64,000 nt of DNA from a virus. Below are positions 55,725-63,136 of the stretch, in pieces. The notes under the pieces were generated by a model, which saw only the letters and a program-made list of their open reading frames with translations, had not been told where the DNA came from and did no database searches. Numbering within the stretch: the stretch's first letter is position 1; the number at the start of each line of letters is the position of its first letter. The DNA is taken from IMG/VR virus record IMGVR_UViG_3300015371_000026, positions 1 to 64,000 of that record; one strand, 5' to 3'. The position numbers and the translations under genes were made by a program.

Positions 55725-56096
55725 TCAGCTCACCTCGCCTGGGTAACCGTCGGCGACGCAGCTCGGGCAGACGGGTCCGTACTCGTCGACGCTCCACTGG
55801 CCGCACTTGCAAAGGCCAGCCTGCTCGTTCAAGCCGACGGCGATCTTCGACGCCAGCTCGACCATCTTGGCGTAGCGCGCGGCCGCGACCGGCGAGACGC
55901 TTCCGTGCGCCTGCCAGTTCACCTCTGCGCCCTTCAGCTCTCCGCCGAAGCGCTCCTCTGGCTTCCAGATCTCGACCTTCGCCAGCGGTGTCGCGGGCTG
56001 CTCGTTCGGCCACAGCTCCAGCGAGTAGTGGCTTCCGTCCTCGATCTTGTACAGCGTCGTGTTCTCGTCCTTACTGATGACGATTAGCTCCTTCAT
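55725..56096 (-). CDS. Zinc-ribbon-tailed protein (123 aa)
   Basis: ATG after GGGAGGTGAGGAACG. N-terminal beta-rich domain (LIVISKDENTTLYKIEDGSHYSLELWPNEQPATPLAKVEIW), then CKCGQW and CPSC, a zinc ribbon near the end. Unknown function. Confidence 0.6.
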   Translation of the reverse strand: MKELIVISKDENTTLYKIEDGSHYSLELWPNEQPATPLAKVEIWKPEERFGGELKGAEVNWQAHGSVSPVAAARYAKMVELASKIAVGLNEQAGLCKCGQWSVDEYGPVCPSCVADGYPGEVS

Positions 56097-56102
56097 CGTT
56101 CC

Positions 56103-56204
56103 TCACCTCCCTGCGCGCTCGCGCGCGCGTCGACTTTTGTTGTGCGTCTCTCGCACCGGGCCGCTCCGGTCAGAGCCGGAGTCGACCGCTACGGCCGCAG
56201 TCAT
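56103..56204 (-). CDS. Possible short ORF (33 aa)
   Basis: ATG overlaps the upstream TGA (ATGA) and the TGA lies in the GGGAGGTGA of the next gene, exactly like the confirmed small genes around it. The peptide is polar and basic at the end. No SD of its own in front beyond the overlap, so the call is tentative. Confidence 0.35.
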   Translation of the reverse strand: MTAAVAVDSGSDRSGPVRETHNKSRRARERAGR

Positions 56205-56398
56205 CGCAGACTTCCGCGCCGTAGCTCGACCAGCTCGAACTGGTCGAGATCGTCTCTACTGGCGTAGTGGAGCGCGAGCGTGTCGCGACCGCGCTGGATC
56301 GCCTCGACGTACGTTTGCGCGATCACGTCTGTTGTACGTCCGAACCCCATGCGCTCGTGGCGCCAGGCCAGCTTCCATTCGTAGGCTCGGTCTCTCAT
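56201..56398 (-). CDS. Small hypothetical protein (65 aa)
   Basis: ATG at 56398 after GGAGAGGTGAGAACG. MRDRAYEWKLAWRHERMGFGRTTDVIAQTYVEAIQRGRDTL, helical. Unknown. The longer frame upstream is a shadow. Confidence 0.55.
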   Translation of the reverse strand: MRDRAYEWKLAWRHERMGFGRTTDVIAQTYVEAIQRGRDTLALHYASRDDLDQFELVELRRGSLR

Positions 56399-56403
56399 CG
56401 TTC

Positions 56404-56727
56404 TCACCTCTCCTCTGCGATGTCGACGAAGTCGACGCCGCTTCCGTAGGGATAGCCGTTGACGACGCTCGCGTGAACAAGCTCGTCGCCGCGCGTGTAC
56501 AGCGTGACGCGGAGCCCGTTCGTCGCGAGCGCTCGCGCGTTCTCTGCCACGACCGCGTTCGCGCGCTTCGAGTACAGGATCGCGTAGGCGTGACCGAACC
56601 CGTGAAGACCGTCGCCGTGGGTACGAACGCCGAAGTCCTTGTAGCAGCCTGCTCGACGATCGCTGCGCCAACGAAGTCCGAGCGCGCTCAGCTCGTCGCG
56701 GATCTTCTGTGCCTGGAGCGTGATCAT
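56404..56727 (-). CDS. Hypothetical protein (107 aa)
   Basis: ATG at 56727 after GAGGTGAGAGCG. LQAQKIRDELSALGLRWRSDRRAGCYKDFGVRTHGDGLHGFGHAYAILYSKRANAVVAENARAL has the look of a small alpha-beta domain. Ends IAEER*. Unknown. Confidence 0.6.
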   Translation of the reverse strand: MITLQAQKIRDELSALGLRWRSDRRAGCYKDFGVRTHGDGLHGFGHAYAILYSKRANAVVAENARALATNGLRVTLYTRGDELVHASVVNGYPYGSGVDFVDIAEER

Positions 56728-56732
56728 CGCTC

Positions 56733-56888
56733 TCACCTCTCGTCGTAGTAGTGGTCGACCATCTCGACGTGCACGGGCGTCTCCACTCGCGGGAACGCCT
56801 CCGCCCAGGAGACGACTCGCCCGTCCGGCATCCGGACGGCGTTGATCGCGACGTCGTACGCCGCGTCGATGTGCTGCTTCTTCTTCAT
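56733..56888 (-). CDS. Small hypothetical protein (51 aa)
   Basis: ATG at 56888 after GCGAGGTGAGAACG. MKKKQHIDAAYDVAINAVRMPDG then VVSWAEAFPRVETPVHVEMVDHYYDER*. Too short for chance in this packed block; function unknown. Confidence 0.55.
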   Translation of the reverse strand: MKKKQHIDAAYDVAINAVRMPDGRVVSWAEAFPRVETPVHVEMVDHYYDER

Positions 56889-56919
56889 CGTTCTCACCTC
56901 GCCTCGCGCGTACGCGCGT

Positions 56920-57069
56920 CTACGAACAGGCGCTCTCGATCTCGAAGCGCTCGTCCTCGGTCATCGTCTTCCACACTTTCCGGATGCGCGCCTCGATCCC
57001 CGTGCGGAACTGCAGCGGGCGCGTTCGAGCCTCGAATACCAGCTTCCAGTATGTCTCGACGTTCGTCAT
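56920..57069 (-). CDS. Small hypothetical protein (49 aa)
   Basis: ATG at 57069 after GGAGAGGTGAGCACG. MTNVETYWKLVFEARTRPLQFRTGIEARIRKVWKTMTEDERF, helical and basic. Unknown. Confidence 0.55.
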   Translation of the reverse strand: MTNVETYWKLVFEARTRPLQFRTGIEARIRKVWKTMTEDERFEIESACS

Positions 57070-57074
57070 CGTGC

Positions 57075-57269
57075 TCACCTCTCCTCGATCTCGTAGGACG
57101 CTGCCTTGCGACTGTCGCCACCAGCGACGTCGCGGCGCGCGTTCAGATTGCGTCGACGCAAAAGATCCTGCGCCATCAGCTCGACGTTCTCGCGCGAACT
57201 CGCGATACGAAGACGCGCGCTGCCGATCTGCTCTCCGTCCTTCGTCAGAAGTTTGATCAGGTACTTCAT
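57075..57269 (-). CDS. Small hypothetical protein (64 aa)
   Basis: ATG after GAGAGGTGAGCGACG. MKYLIKLLTKDGEQIGSARLRIASSRENVELMAQDLLRRRN: strand-strand-helix pattern of a small alpha-beta protein. Ends EIEER*. Unknown. Confidence 0.6.
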   Translation of the reverse strand: MKYLIKLLTKDGEQIGSARLRIASSRENVELMAQDLLRRRNLNARRDVAGGDSRKAASYEIEER

Positions 57270-57282
57270 CGTCGCTCACCTC

Positions 57283-57381
57283 TCAGTCTCTCTCGTCGAT
57301 CTGCTCGCCCTTGCACCGGAACTTCCAGCAGCAAAGACCCGTCAGTACGATGTACAGCTCGATAGCGATCAGAACGATCAT
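57283..57381 (-). CDS. Single-pass membrane peptide (32 aa)
   Basis: ATG at 57381 after GGAGAGGTGAGAGCG. Residues 1-19 (MIVLIAIELYIVLTGLCCW) form a membrane helix, followed by a charged tail. The shared leader makes it a credible gene despite its size. Confidence 0.5.
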   Translation of the reverse strand: MIVLIAIELYIVLTGLCCWKFRCKGEQIDERD

Positions 57382-57386
57382 CGCTC

Positions 57387-57512
57387 TCACCTCTCCTCGC
57401 GGTCGAGCAGAACGTGCAGGCTCGACCAGTTGTGCATGAAGTCGTGCGCCCAGCTTGAAACGTCCAGCAGCATAAGCGCGACGTGCGCGCCGTGGATGAC
57501 GAACTCGAACAT
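57387..57512 (-). CDS. Small hypothetical protein (41 aa), first of the block
   Basis: Start set at ATG 57512 because CGGAGCGAGACAC lies in front; two upstream ATGs lack a site. MFEFVIHGAHVALMLLDVSSWAHDFMHNW is amphipathic or membrane-associated, His-rich. It would be the first gene transcribed in the minus-strand block. Confidence 0.5.
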   Translation of the reverse strand: MFEFVIHGAHVALMLLDVSSWAHDFMHNWSSLHVLLDREER

Positions 57513-58077
57513 GTGTCTCGCTCCGTTCCGCAGGCGACGTTTGCGCCCGCTCGAAGTTTCGGCCGTGCTCTCGGCCATCGTCAGCGCGCCAGCGTTAGGC
57601 GCGGACTTCGTTCGTAACTCATCTGCCACATTCCGAGACTCGCGCGCGTCGCGTCTTATCTACTCGGCCGACTAACGACGCGTCCTGCACTCGCTGGCGT
57701 CTTCGCCGCGCGTCACCGCTTCGTTCGTTCGCTCTCGCTCGTTCGGCTCGTCAGCCTGCCCCGGCTCTCGTGCATCCGGGCGGCTCGCTTCTCGCGCGCG
57801 AGTCTCGTACTGCGTGTGACGCTCGCTCGTCTCGCGTCGTTCGTTAGTGGCTTCGTCATCTGTTATCCGGCTTTCGTTAGTTGGGCTATCGAGGGAGTCG
57901 CGCGTTCGACTCGGAATCTCGATCCCCGCTACTCGCCGGTGACCGCGGGGGGCTGTTCTCGGGAGGTCGCCCCTTCACCTTATGGCCCTCGTCTCGCGCT
58001 CTCTCGCTCTCTCTCCTCTCTCTCGACTAGCTACATCGTACGTCTTACGTACGAATCTGTATACGAAGAATCTACGT
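57513..58077. promoter_or_regulatory. Divergent control region between minus and plus blocks
   Basis: About 565 bases with no supported gene. It contains TTCGTTAG copies near 57839 and 57874, a GAGTCG/CGACTC hairpin near 57895-57912, a long CT tract (about 57988-58025) and a perfect 8-bp inverted repeat TCGTACGT-CTT-ACGTACGA at 58036-58054. GC content falls sharply after 58030. This should hold the promoters for both operons; I could not fix -35/-10 boxes with confidence. Confidence 0.6.
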
Positions 58078-58095
58078 ATGGCTCTAAGGAAATCT

Positions 58096-58173
58096 ATGGA
58101 AATAGCGACTTTTTTGGACGAGGAATGGCTCGCCAAGCGCTCTCGCGTCTGGGATACTGCGTCGACTCGATGA
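58096..58173 (+). CDS. Possible short leader ORF (25 aa)
   Basis: ATG 58096 has CTAAGGAAATCT in front; ATG 58078 gives 31 residues. The TGA overlaps the ATG of the RHH gene. FLDEEWLAKRSRVWDTAST faintly resembles the first helix of an excisionase-type HTH, but it is too short to be one. It may be a leader peptide or a decayed gene. Confidence 0.35.
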   Translation: MEIATFLDEEWLAKRSRVWDTASTR

Positions 58174-58361
58174 GCCAGAACGACCTCTCCAGCGAGCCCG
58201 TCTTCGAGGCGTACGTGGGCGCACCGTGCGAGCGCGAGCTACACCAAGCGCTGACGAAGATCGCGCGACGTAACGACCGCAGTCTCGCCGCAGAGATCAG
58301 ACGCGCGCTACGACGACACGTCGAGCGGGAAACGCCGGAGCTACCGGCGGCAACGGCATGA
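58170..58361 (+). CDS. RHH (Arc/MetJ-type) transcription regulator (63 aa)
   Basis: Start at the internal ATG 58170, which overlaps a short leader ORF; longer frames are unsupported. CERELHQALTKIARRNDRSLAAEIRRALRRHVERE is a standard ribbon-helix-helix. As the first gene of the right plus-strand operon, with an operator-like inverted repeat about 120 bases upstream, it is likely to repress its own operon. ATGA overlap with the nuclease gene. Confidence 0.7.
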   Translation: MSQNDLSSEPVFEAYVGAPCERELHQALTKIARRNDRSLAAEIRRALRRHVERETPELPAATA

Positions 58362-59506
58362 ACACAGCGACGACGAACGTCACTGACGTCTCACCCGTCG
58401 AGGCGAATCGCGTCAACGCATACGTGACGACGACGCGGCGTGGTCGCTACTACTCGTGGCGTGACGAGAACTTCTGGAGCGTCACGACGATGATCAACGG
58501 CGGCGTTCCGAAGGGCGACGTACTCGTCAACTGGGCCAAGAAGTTCACAGCTGAGTACGCGTGCGACAACTTCGAGCAGCTGCGCCAACTTCTAACGCCG
58601 CGCGGCGGTAGTTCGCGCGACATCGACCTCGAACTCGCTGCCGCACAGATCGAGGCGATCGCGCGTCTCGTCGAGATCGCGCGTACGAGTAACGTCGAAA
58701 TCGACCGCGAACTCGCGCTGGCGCAGCTTCGCGCCGTCGCTGTCGCGCTTCAGTCGCGCGGCGGGTACGTCGACAGGGACGCAGCTGTCCAGTGGCTGAA
58801 GGACGCCGCGTATCGCGACCGCGATCGCAAAGGCCAGCTCGGCGAGAAGATCCACGACGCCATCGAGGCGTACGTGCTCGGCCAGCCGTTTCCGAAGTGG
58901 ACGCCCGACATTCTCCCGCGTATGAACGCGTTCGAGCGGTTCCTGGCACGCTACGAACCGAACTACGAGATCGGGATGACAGAGGCGTCGGTGTTCAATC
59001 GGTCTCACCGCTACGCCGGTCGCGCCGACACAGTCTTCGAGATCGGACGAGGTCCGCATAAAGGACGACGCGTGCTGAACGACTACAAGTCTGGCGGGAA
59101 GGACGTCTACCCAGAAGCCGCGCTTCAGCTCGCTGCGTATCGTCGCGCAGAGTTCGTCGGTGCGCCAGACGGCTCGGAGCAGCCGATGCCGCCTGTCGAC
59201 ATGACTACGGTGCTCTGGCTGCCTGACGACGGCGAGTTCCGACTGGTCGAGGTCGCGACGACAGACGACGTCTTCCGCGCGTTCCTATACGTGCGCGAGA
59301 ACTATCGCTGGGCTGACTCGATCAGTAAAGGTGTCGTGCTCGGAAACGTCGCGAGCGACCCGCCGCAGCCAGCATCTGACGCTGAGCGCGAACTCGCGAA
59401 CGAGCTAGCACGTTCTGATTCGCCCCACGGCGAAGAGGGGGAGGGCGAGGCCAGCGCTGGCGGCGAACAGGTCATCGCTCTCCCCCTCCCCCCGGAGAAG
59501 ACGTGA
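58358..59506 (+). CDS. PD-(D/E)XK exonuclease, Cas4/RecB-like (382 aa)
   Basis: Motifs in order: SVTTMINGGVPKGDVLVNWAKKFTAEYA, GQLGEKIHDAIEAYVLG (His-containing motif), RYAGRADTVFEIG (Asp ligand), RVLNDYKSGGKDVYPEAALQLAAYRRA (D-x-K and the Q-x-x-x-Y motif). This is a phage PD-(D/E)XK nuclease used in recombination or DNA end processing. Residues 86-140 hold a duplicated helical insert. The C terminus (345-382) is acidic and disordered. Confidence 0.8.
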   Translation: MNTATTNVTDVSPVEANRVNAYVTTTRRGRYYSWRDENFWSVTTMINGGVPKGDVLVNWAKKFTAEYACDNFEQLRQLLTPRGGSSRDIDLELAAAQIEAIARLVEIARTSNVEIDRELALAQLRAVAVALQSRGGYVDRDAAVQWLKDAAYRDRDRKGQLGEKIHDAIEAYVLGQPFPKWTPDILPRMNAFERFLARYEPNYEIGMTEASVFNRSHRYAGRADTVFEIGRGPHKGRRVLNDYKSGGKDVYPEAALQLAAYRRAEFVGAPDGSEQPMPPVDMTTVLWLPDDGEFRLVEVATTDDVFRAFLYVRENYRWADSISKGVVLGNVASDPPQPASDAERELANELARSDSPHGEEGEGEASAGGEQVIALPLPPEKT

Positions 59507-59739
59507 GCGACGAGCTGCGCTACTCGGCGACGGTGACGTTCCGCGCGGACGGGGAGGAGTGCACGACGGTCGGGTGGGGAAGGACTCGTACCGACGCGAT
59601 CGACCACGCGCGCGCGCAGGCGAATCGTCGCGAGCAGCGAGACTGGATCCCGATTCTCGTCTCGACGATCGACAGCATCTACGCCGACCTGATGGGACGA
59701 CCGCAGCTCCCGCAGCAGCGCGGAGAACGAACGACGTGA
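59503..59739 (+). CDS. Small hypothetical protein (78 aa)
   Basis: GTG overlap on both sides. RYSATVTFRADGEECTTVGWGRTRTDAIDHARAQANRREQR suggests a beta-beta-alpha fold. Between the nuclease and the gp3-like gene; unknown. Confidence 0.6.
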   Translation: MSDELRYSATVTFRADGEECTTVGWGRTRTDAIDHARAQANRREQRDWIPILVSTIDSIYADLMGRPQLPQQRGERTT

Positions 59740-60887
59740 GCCCGATCATCGACATCCAGCGGCGCATGGCCGAACTCGGGCGCATCAGGCTCGGGACGAA
59801 GGGCCCGAAGGGCGAGCCGAAGAAACTGGACACGTTCCGTCTAACCAGCGCCGGGAAGGAGCTGCTGGAGAGCGCCGCAGCGATCTACGGCGGCGAGGTG
59901 CGCCCGTGGACGACCGCGCCGGACGAGGGCCAGTGGGAGCTGATCACCGAGACGAACTCGATGCGCATTCTGATGCCGCCAACGTTCAACGAGATCGACG
60001 GGTCGCCGAGCCACGCGTGGTCGCAGTGGTACGAGCTGTGGTCGCGCGGCGGATGCCAGCGTCGCTGCGACGGGCAGACCGAGTACCTCTCCGGAGGCCC
60101 GTGCATGTGCACGCCTGAGCCCGACGAGCGCGACTGCGAAGTCGTGACCCAGTTCAACATGATCCTGCCCGACGTGGCCGGTCTCGGCGTCTGGCGTCTG
60201 CGCACCGGCGGCTACTACGCGGCGACCGAGACGATCGGGACGCTGGCGCTGCTCGAACGCGCGGCTCAGGAGCACGAGTTCATCCCGGCGGTGCTGCGGA
60301 TGGAGCAGCGCTCGGTGAAGCGCCCGAACGAGCCGCCCCGCCGCTTCGTCGTCCCGGTGATCGACCTACCAGATACACGCGTCGCAGATCTTCTCCCAGC
60401 GTCGGTGCGCGCACTGACCCCGGCGCGCTCGACGGACGAGAGACCGGCCCTCCCTGCCAGCTCGCCACCTCTCCCCGCTGGCGAGGGGGCCGGTTTCGAG
60501 AACGACTCGGCGTCGCGCTTCGACTGGGAACCAGCTGACCTACCTGAGCCTGGGCCCGACGCGGGCGGAGAGGGAGTGGCAAACGCCGTCGAGACACCTG
60601 CGGTAAACGTCTCGTTAGAGCACGCGGATCTGGTTGCTGCAGACGAGCCGGTTCTGCACTCGCCGCCCTCTCCGCCGACGTCGACGCCTGTCGCTACCGA
60701 GATTCTGGACGAGCTGATCAACGAGCGTAAGCAGCAGATCTCTGAGGTGCTTGACCAGCTCGGTCAGACGGACTCGATGTCGACGGTCGAGAAGGTCGGG
60801 GAGCAGTACGAGCCGAGCGCGTATCTCGACTGGCTCGATCGCCAGCTCGAACGCGCGCGCGCCAAGCTGGTCGAGGCGAGCGCGTGA
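59736..60887 (+). CDS. phiC31 gp3-like protein (recombination directionality factor family)
   Basis: GTG start overlapping upstream; the longer frame from 59559 is a shadow. IIDIQRRMAELGRIRLGTKGPKGEPKKLDTFRLTS, AAIYGGEVRPWTTAPDEGQWELITE, SQWYELWSRGGCQRRCDG, CMCTPEPDERDC, and MILPDVAGLGVWRLRTGGYYAATE match the gp3-like superfamily. Cys107, 111, 123, 125 and 134 form a metal site. In phiC31, gp3 makes the serine integrase excise. Many lytic phages keep the gene as an early protein. No integrase was seen. The last 130 residues are disordered. Confidence 0.82.
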   Translation: MSPIIDIQRRMAELGRIRLGTKGPKGEPKKLDTFRLTSAGKELLESAAAIYGGEVRPWTTAPDEGQWELITETNSMRILMPPTFNEIDGSPSHAWSQWYELWSRGGCQRRCDGQTEYLSGGPCMCTPEPDERDCEVVTQFNMILPDVAGLGVWRLRTGGYYAATETIGTLALLERAAQEHEFIPAVLRMEQRSVKRPNEPPRRFVVPVIDLPDTRVADLLPASVRALTPARSTDERPALPASSPPLPAGEGAGFENDSASRFDWEPADLPEPGPDAGGEGVANAVETPAVNVSLEHADLVAADEPVLHSPPSPPTSTPVATEILDELINERKQQISEVLDQLGQTDSMSTVEKVGEQYEPSAYLDWLDRQLERARAKLVEASA

Positions 60888-61081
60888 ACTGCCCGCACTG
60901 TGGGCATCCGCTGGCGTGGCACGACGAGTACGGGATCTGTCGACCGCGAGTGATGATCGATGCGTCGCAGTGTTACGGGAACGTCGTCGCCGGACGCTGT
61001 ACGTACGGCTGCGTGATCCCGGTCGATACTGACGATCTAGCGCACCCGGAGGGCGCGACAGCGTCGTGGGACTATCCATGA
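60884..61081 (+). CDS. Small Cys-rich zinc protein (65 aa)
   Basis: GTG overlap with the gp3-like gene. MNCPHCGHPLAWHDEYGICRPR and three further Cys (QCYGNVVAGRCTYGC) give at least one zinc site. Unknown. Confidence 0.6.
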   Translation: MNCPHCGHPLAWHDEYGICRPRVMIDASQCYGNVVAGRCTYGCVIPVDTDDLAHPEGATASWDYP

Positions 61082-61096
61082 AAGGAGAGGTGAGAG

Positions 61097-61438
61097 ATGC
61101 AGGAGAGGTTGCTACCGGCTAGGTACTACGAGCCGAGCGCAGACGAGCACGAGAGGACGATCAACGCGTCGCCGCACGTCGACCGCAGGCGCTCAGGGCG
61201 CGAGCTGTTCGGGCAGGCTGAGGAGCTAGCGTCGGCGCTTCACGAGGCGCACGTGCTAGGCGACGAGCTGCTGGAGCGCTTCGAGCGGATCGACATGGCG
61301 CGACGTGCGCTGGAGCCGCTGGGTCTACTGACTGCTGTCGAGTTCTGCGAGCCGGTGCAGGCAGCGCTTCGGAAGTGGCGGGCTGAGTCGCGCAGCGTCT
61401 TCGACCTGCCCGCGTTCATGTGCGGAGAGCCGGAGTGA
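61097..61438 (+). CDS. Hypothetical helical protein (113 aa)
   Basis: ATG after GGAGAGGTGAGAG, the same leader style as the minus-strand block. Helical (ELFGQAEELASALHEAHVLGDELLERFERID). Unknown. GTGA overlap with the next gene. Confidence 0.6.
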   Translation: MQERLLPARYYEPSADEHERTINASPHVDRRRSGRELFGQAEELASALHEAHVLGDELLERFERIDMARRALEPLGLLTAVEFCEPVQAALRKWRAESRSVFDLPAFMCGEPE

Positions 61439-61824
61439 GTCGAGCTGATCACACATTCCAGTTCACAGCGTCAGCGATCGCGTCAGCGGCGCACGACGAA
61501 GCTGTGTATCACGCCGAGCGCGCGAAGTACTGGCAGGGAGAGCAGCAGAAGGCCGCCGCGCATATTCGCGAGACGGCGACGGTCGTCGTCAGCGAGGCGC
61601 CTGTTACGGGCGGCTTTCGTATGCACGTCGGGGTCGACTACGGCGACGCAGGTGACTACTTGCGGCTAGGCGAGGCGTACGAGAAGTGGCAGTCGCATCG
61701 CGACGCAGCGGAGCGGTTCCGTAGCGACGCCGAGGTGTACGGCACGCAGGGTGATCGTGTCTACGAGCTGAGTCTCGACGACGTTCACCACTTTCGACTT
61801 CACGGAGGTGAGAGAGAGACGTGA
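61435..61824 (+). CDS. Conserved-looking phage protein (129 aa)
   Basis: GTG start. ADHTFQFTASAIASAAHDEAVYHAERAKYWQGEQQKAAAHIRETATVVVSEAPVTGGF then VDYGDAGDYLRLGEAYEKWQSH and YELSLDDVHHFRL. I recall this protein type as common in actinophages; function unknown. It has a helical hairpin followed by a small beta part. Confidence 0.7.
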   Translation: MSRADHTFQFTASAIASAAHDEAVYHAERAKYWQGEQQKAAAHIRETATVVVSEAPVTGGFRMHVGVDYGDAGDYLRLGEAYEKWQSHRDAAERFRSDAEVYGTQGDRVYELSLDDVHHFRLHGGERET

Positions 61825-62174
61825 GGATCTTGTTCGTCACTATCGCGAGCATCGTCGCGGCCTGGGCGCTCTACTGGGCGAGCGGCGCTCAGGCGCGCGG
61901 CGAGTTCAAGCGCGAGGTCCCGTTCTGGTGGCTGCGTCAGGCGCTCTGCGTTCATCACCGCGAGGGGAGCTGGCGCGACCCTCACGCGCCGTACTACGGC
62001 GGTATGCAGATGGACCTCCAGTTCGCGCGCACGTACGGAGGCTGGATGCTGCGCCACCACGGCACGCCAGACCACTGGTCGCCGCGCGCACAGCTGATCG
62101 TCGCGCATCGCGGCTGGTTGCATCGCGGCTGGTGGCCCTGGCCGAACACGGCGCGCGCCTGCGGGTTGCTCTGA
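61821..62174 (+). CDS. Secreted Rpf/transglycosylase-like protein (117 aa)
   Basis: GTG-coupled start. Residues 2-25 (RILFVTIASIVAAWALYWAS) are a signal or anchor. ALCVHHREGSWRDPHAPYYGGMQMDLQFARTYGGW has the catalytic-type Glu in a lysozyme-like fold (HxxEG, then YGGxQMD), and AQLIVAHRGWLHRGWWPWPNTARACGLL closes it. Similar short transglycosylase-like proteins are common in Actinobacteria and their phages. It would cut glycan strands outside the membrane. It lies far from the endolysin, among replication and recombination genes. Confidence 0.72.
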   Translation: MRILFVTIASIVAAWALYWASGAQARGEFKREVPFWWLRQALCVHHREGSWRDPHAPYYGGMQMDLQFARTYGGWMLRHHGTPDHWSPRAQLIVAHRGWLHRGWWPWPNTARACGLL

Positions 62175-62386
62175 TGCGCACGCCGATCCGTCTCGAAACC
62201 CTCGACAACGAGCACGCCGTCTTTCGCGGGAGTGCAGAGGAGACGTTCACGCGCACGAGTCTCGTCGGCGAGGTCGAACTCAGTCAGCACTATCCGGCTG
62301 TGATGCTCCAGCGCAGCATCTGGGAAGACATCGGTCGTCCCGTCGCGATGATGCTGACGCTCGAAGCGATCGAGGTGAATGTGTGA
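62174..62386 (+). CDS. Small hypothetical protein (70 aa)
   Basis: ATG overlaps the upstream TGA (TGATG). MRTPIRLETLDNEHAVFRGSAEETFTRTSLVGEVELSQHYPAVMLQRSIWEDIGRP suggests a beta-rich fold; ends in EVNV. Unknown. Followed by about 100 bases containing a GAGAGA/TCTCTC hairpin. Confidence 0.55.
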   Translation: MRTPIRLETLDNEHAVFRGSAEETFTRTSLVGEVELSQHYPAVMLQRSIWEDIGRPVAMMLTLEAIEVNV

Positions 62387-62486
62387 CTCACTACGCGACA
62401 GCGCGAACGAGAGATCCCGTGGTCTCTCTCTCGGGCTGCCGGGTAGGCCGCTACTCGACAGCCCACACCAAGCGAAGGAGTTCGAC

Positions 62487-62693
62487 ATGATCAGCGAGCA
62501 GCTGAGAGACGAGATCGTCGCGAACCATCGCGACAACCCGCGTCACGGATCAGACTGTCCAGTTTGTCGAGCGACGGAGGAGGTGAAGGATGCGCATGAG
62601 GTTGTTGGGCCTGCTGATAGTCGCACTCGGGATCGCGGCGGTGATGGGCGGCGGGTCCGGCTTCAACTAGGTCACGCGGAGAGGGACGCATGA
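62487..62693 (+). CDS. Small CxxC protein (68 aa)
   Basis: ATG after GCGAAGGAGTTCGAC. MISEQLRDEIVANHRDNPRHGSDCPVCRATEEVKDAHE: a helix followed by CPVC. The last 30 residues are Arg/Gly-rich and overlap another small ORF, so the true stop is uncertain, though its TGA overlaps the RusA-like start. Confidence 0.5.
   Translation: MISEQLRDEIVANHRDNPRHGSDCPVCRATEEVKDAHEVVGPADSRTRDRGGDGRRVRLQLGHAERDA
62590..62670 (+). CDS. Possible membrane peptide (26 aa)
   Basis: ATG after GGAGGAGGTGAAGG, an excellent site. MRMRLLGLLIVALGIAAVMGGG forms one membrane helix. It overlaps the 3' part of the upstream CxxC gene in another frame, so only one of the two may be fully real. Confidence 0.45.
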   Translation: MRMRLLGLLIVALGIAAVMGGGSGFN

Positions 62694-63136
62694 CCGAAGC
62701 GCTGGTCGACGTGGTCGTCTACGGGGAAGCTGTGCCAGCTGGGGCTTTGGCGGCTGGGTTTCGCGGAGACGGCCGCGTCTTCCTGCGCCATCGCGGCGGC
62801 GCTGAACTCGACTCGTGGAAGCGCTCGATCAAAGACGCAGCCGGTACGGCGATGGAGGGGCGCGCGCCGACGCGCGACGCTGTCTACGTCTCGCTGCGTT
62901 TCTTGGCGAAGCGACCGGCTGGCCACTACGGGAAGCGCGGGCTGCGCCCGAGCGCTCCGAAGTTTCCGACCAAGCGCAGCGTCGCAGACGCAGACAAGCT
63001 GACGCGCGCAGTGCTCGACGCGCTGACTGGCATCGTCTACGCAGACGACTCGCAGGTGGTCGAGATGGTGGTCAGCCGCTACTACGCAGACGGCTCGCCT
63101 GTGCGCTGCGAGATCGTCGTCAGAGGTGTCGAGTGA
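62690..63136 (+). CDS. RusA-like Holliday-junction resolvase (148 aa)
   Basis: VVVYGEAVPAGALA, then RDAVYVSLRFLAKRPAGHYGKRG, KFPTKRSVADADKLTRAVLDALTGIVYADDSQVVEMVVSRYY. The D-x-D-K-L and YADDSQV motifs are the metal-binding acidic residues of the RusA fold. It would resolve four-way junctions in phage DNA before packaging. Coupled with the nuclease and gp3-like genes, it forms a recombination group. Confidence 0.85.
   Translation: MTEALVDVVVYGEAVPAGALAAGFRGDGRVFLRHRGGAELDSWKRSIKDAAGTAMEGRAPTRDAVYVSLRFLAKRPAGHYGKRGLRPSAPKFPTKRSVADADKLTRAVLDALTGIVYADDSQVVEMVVSRYYADGSPVRCEIVVRGVE

Noticed and set aside
56103-56200. Structured RNA in the gap before 56201 (CTCCGG/CCGGAG and GTGCG/CGCAC hairpins)
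   Set aside because: Short GC-rich hairpins arise easily at this base composition, and the gap is better explained by a small coupled ORF.
57880-57960. A tRNA gene in the divergent region (GCGCGTTCGACTCG looks T-arm-like)
   Set aside because: The GAGTCG-CGCGTT-CGACTC hairpin lacks the correct 5-bp stem and 7-base loop, and no acceptor stem or anticodon arm could be built around it.
59559-59735. Longer N terminus for the gp3-like protein
   Set aside because: The extension is an Arg-rich shadow of the preceding gene; the GTG at 59736 overlaps the upstream stop and gives the family's usual N terminus.
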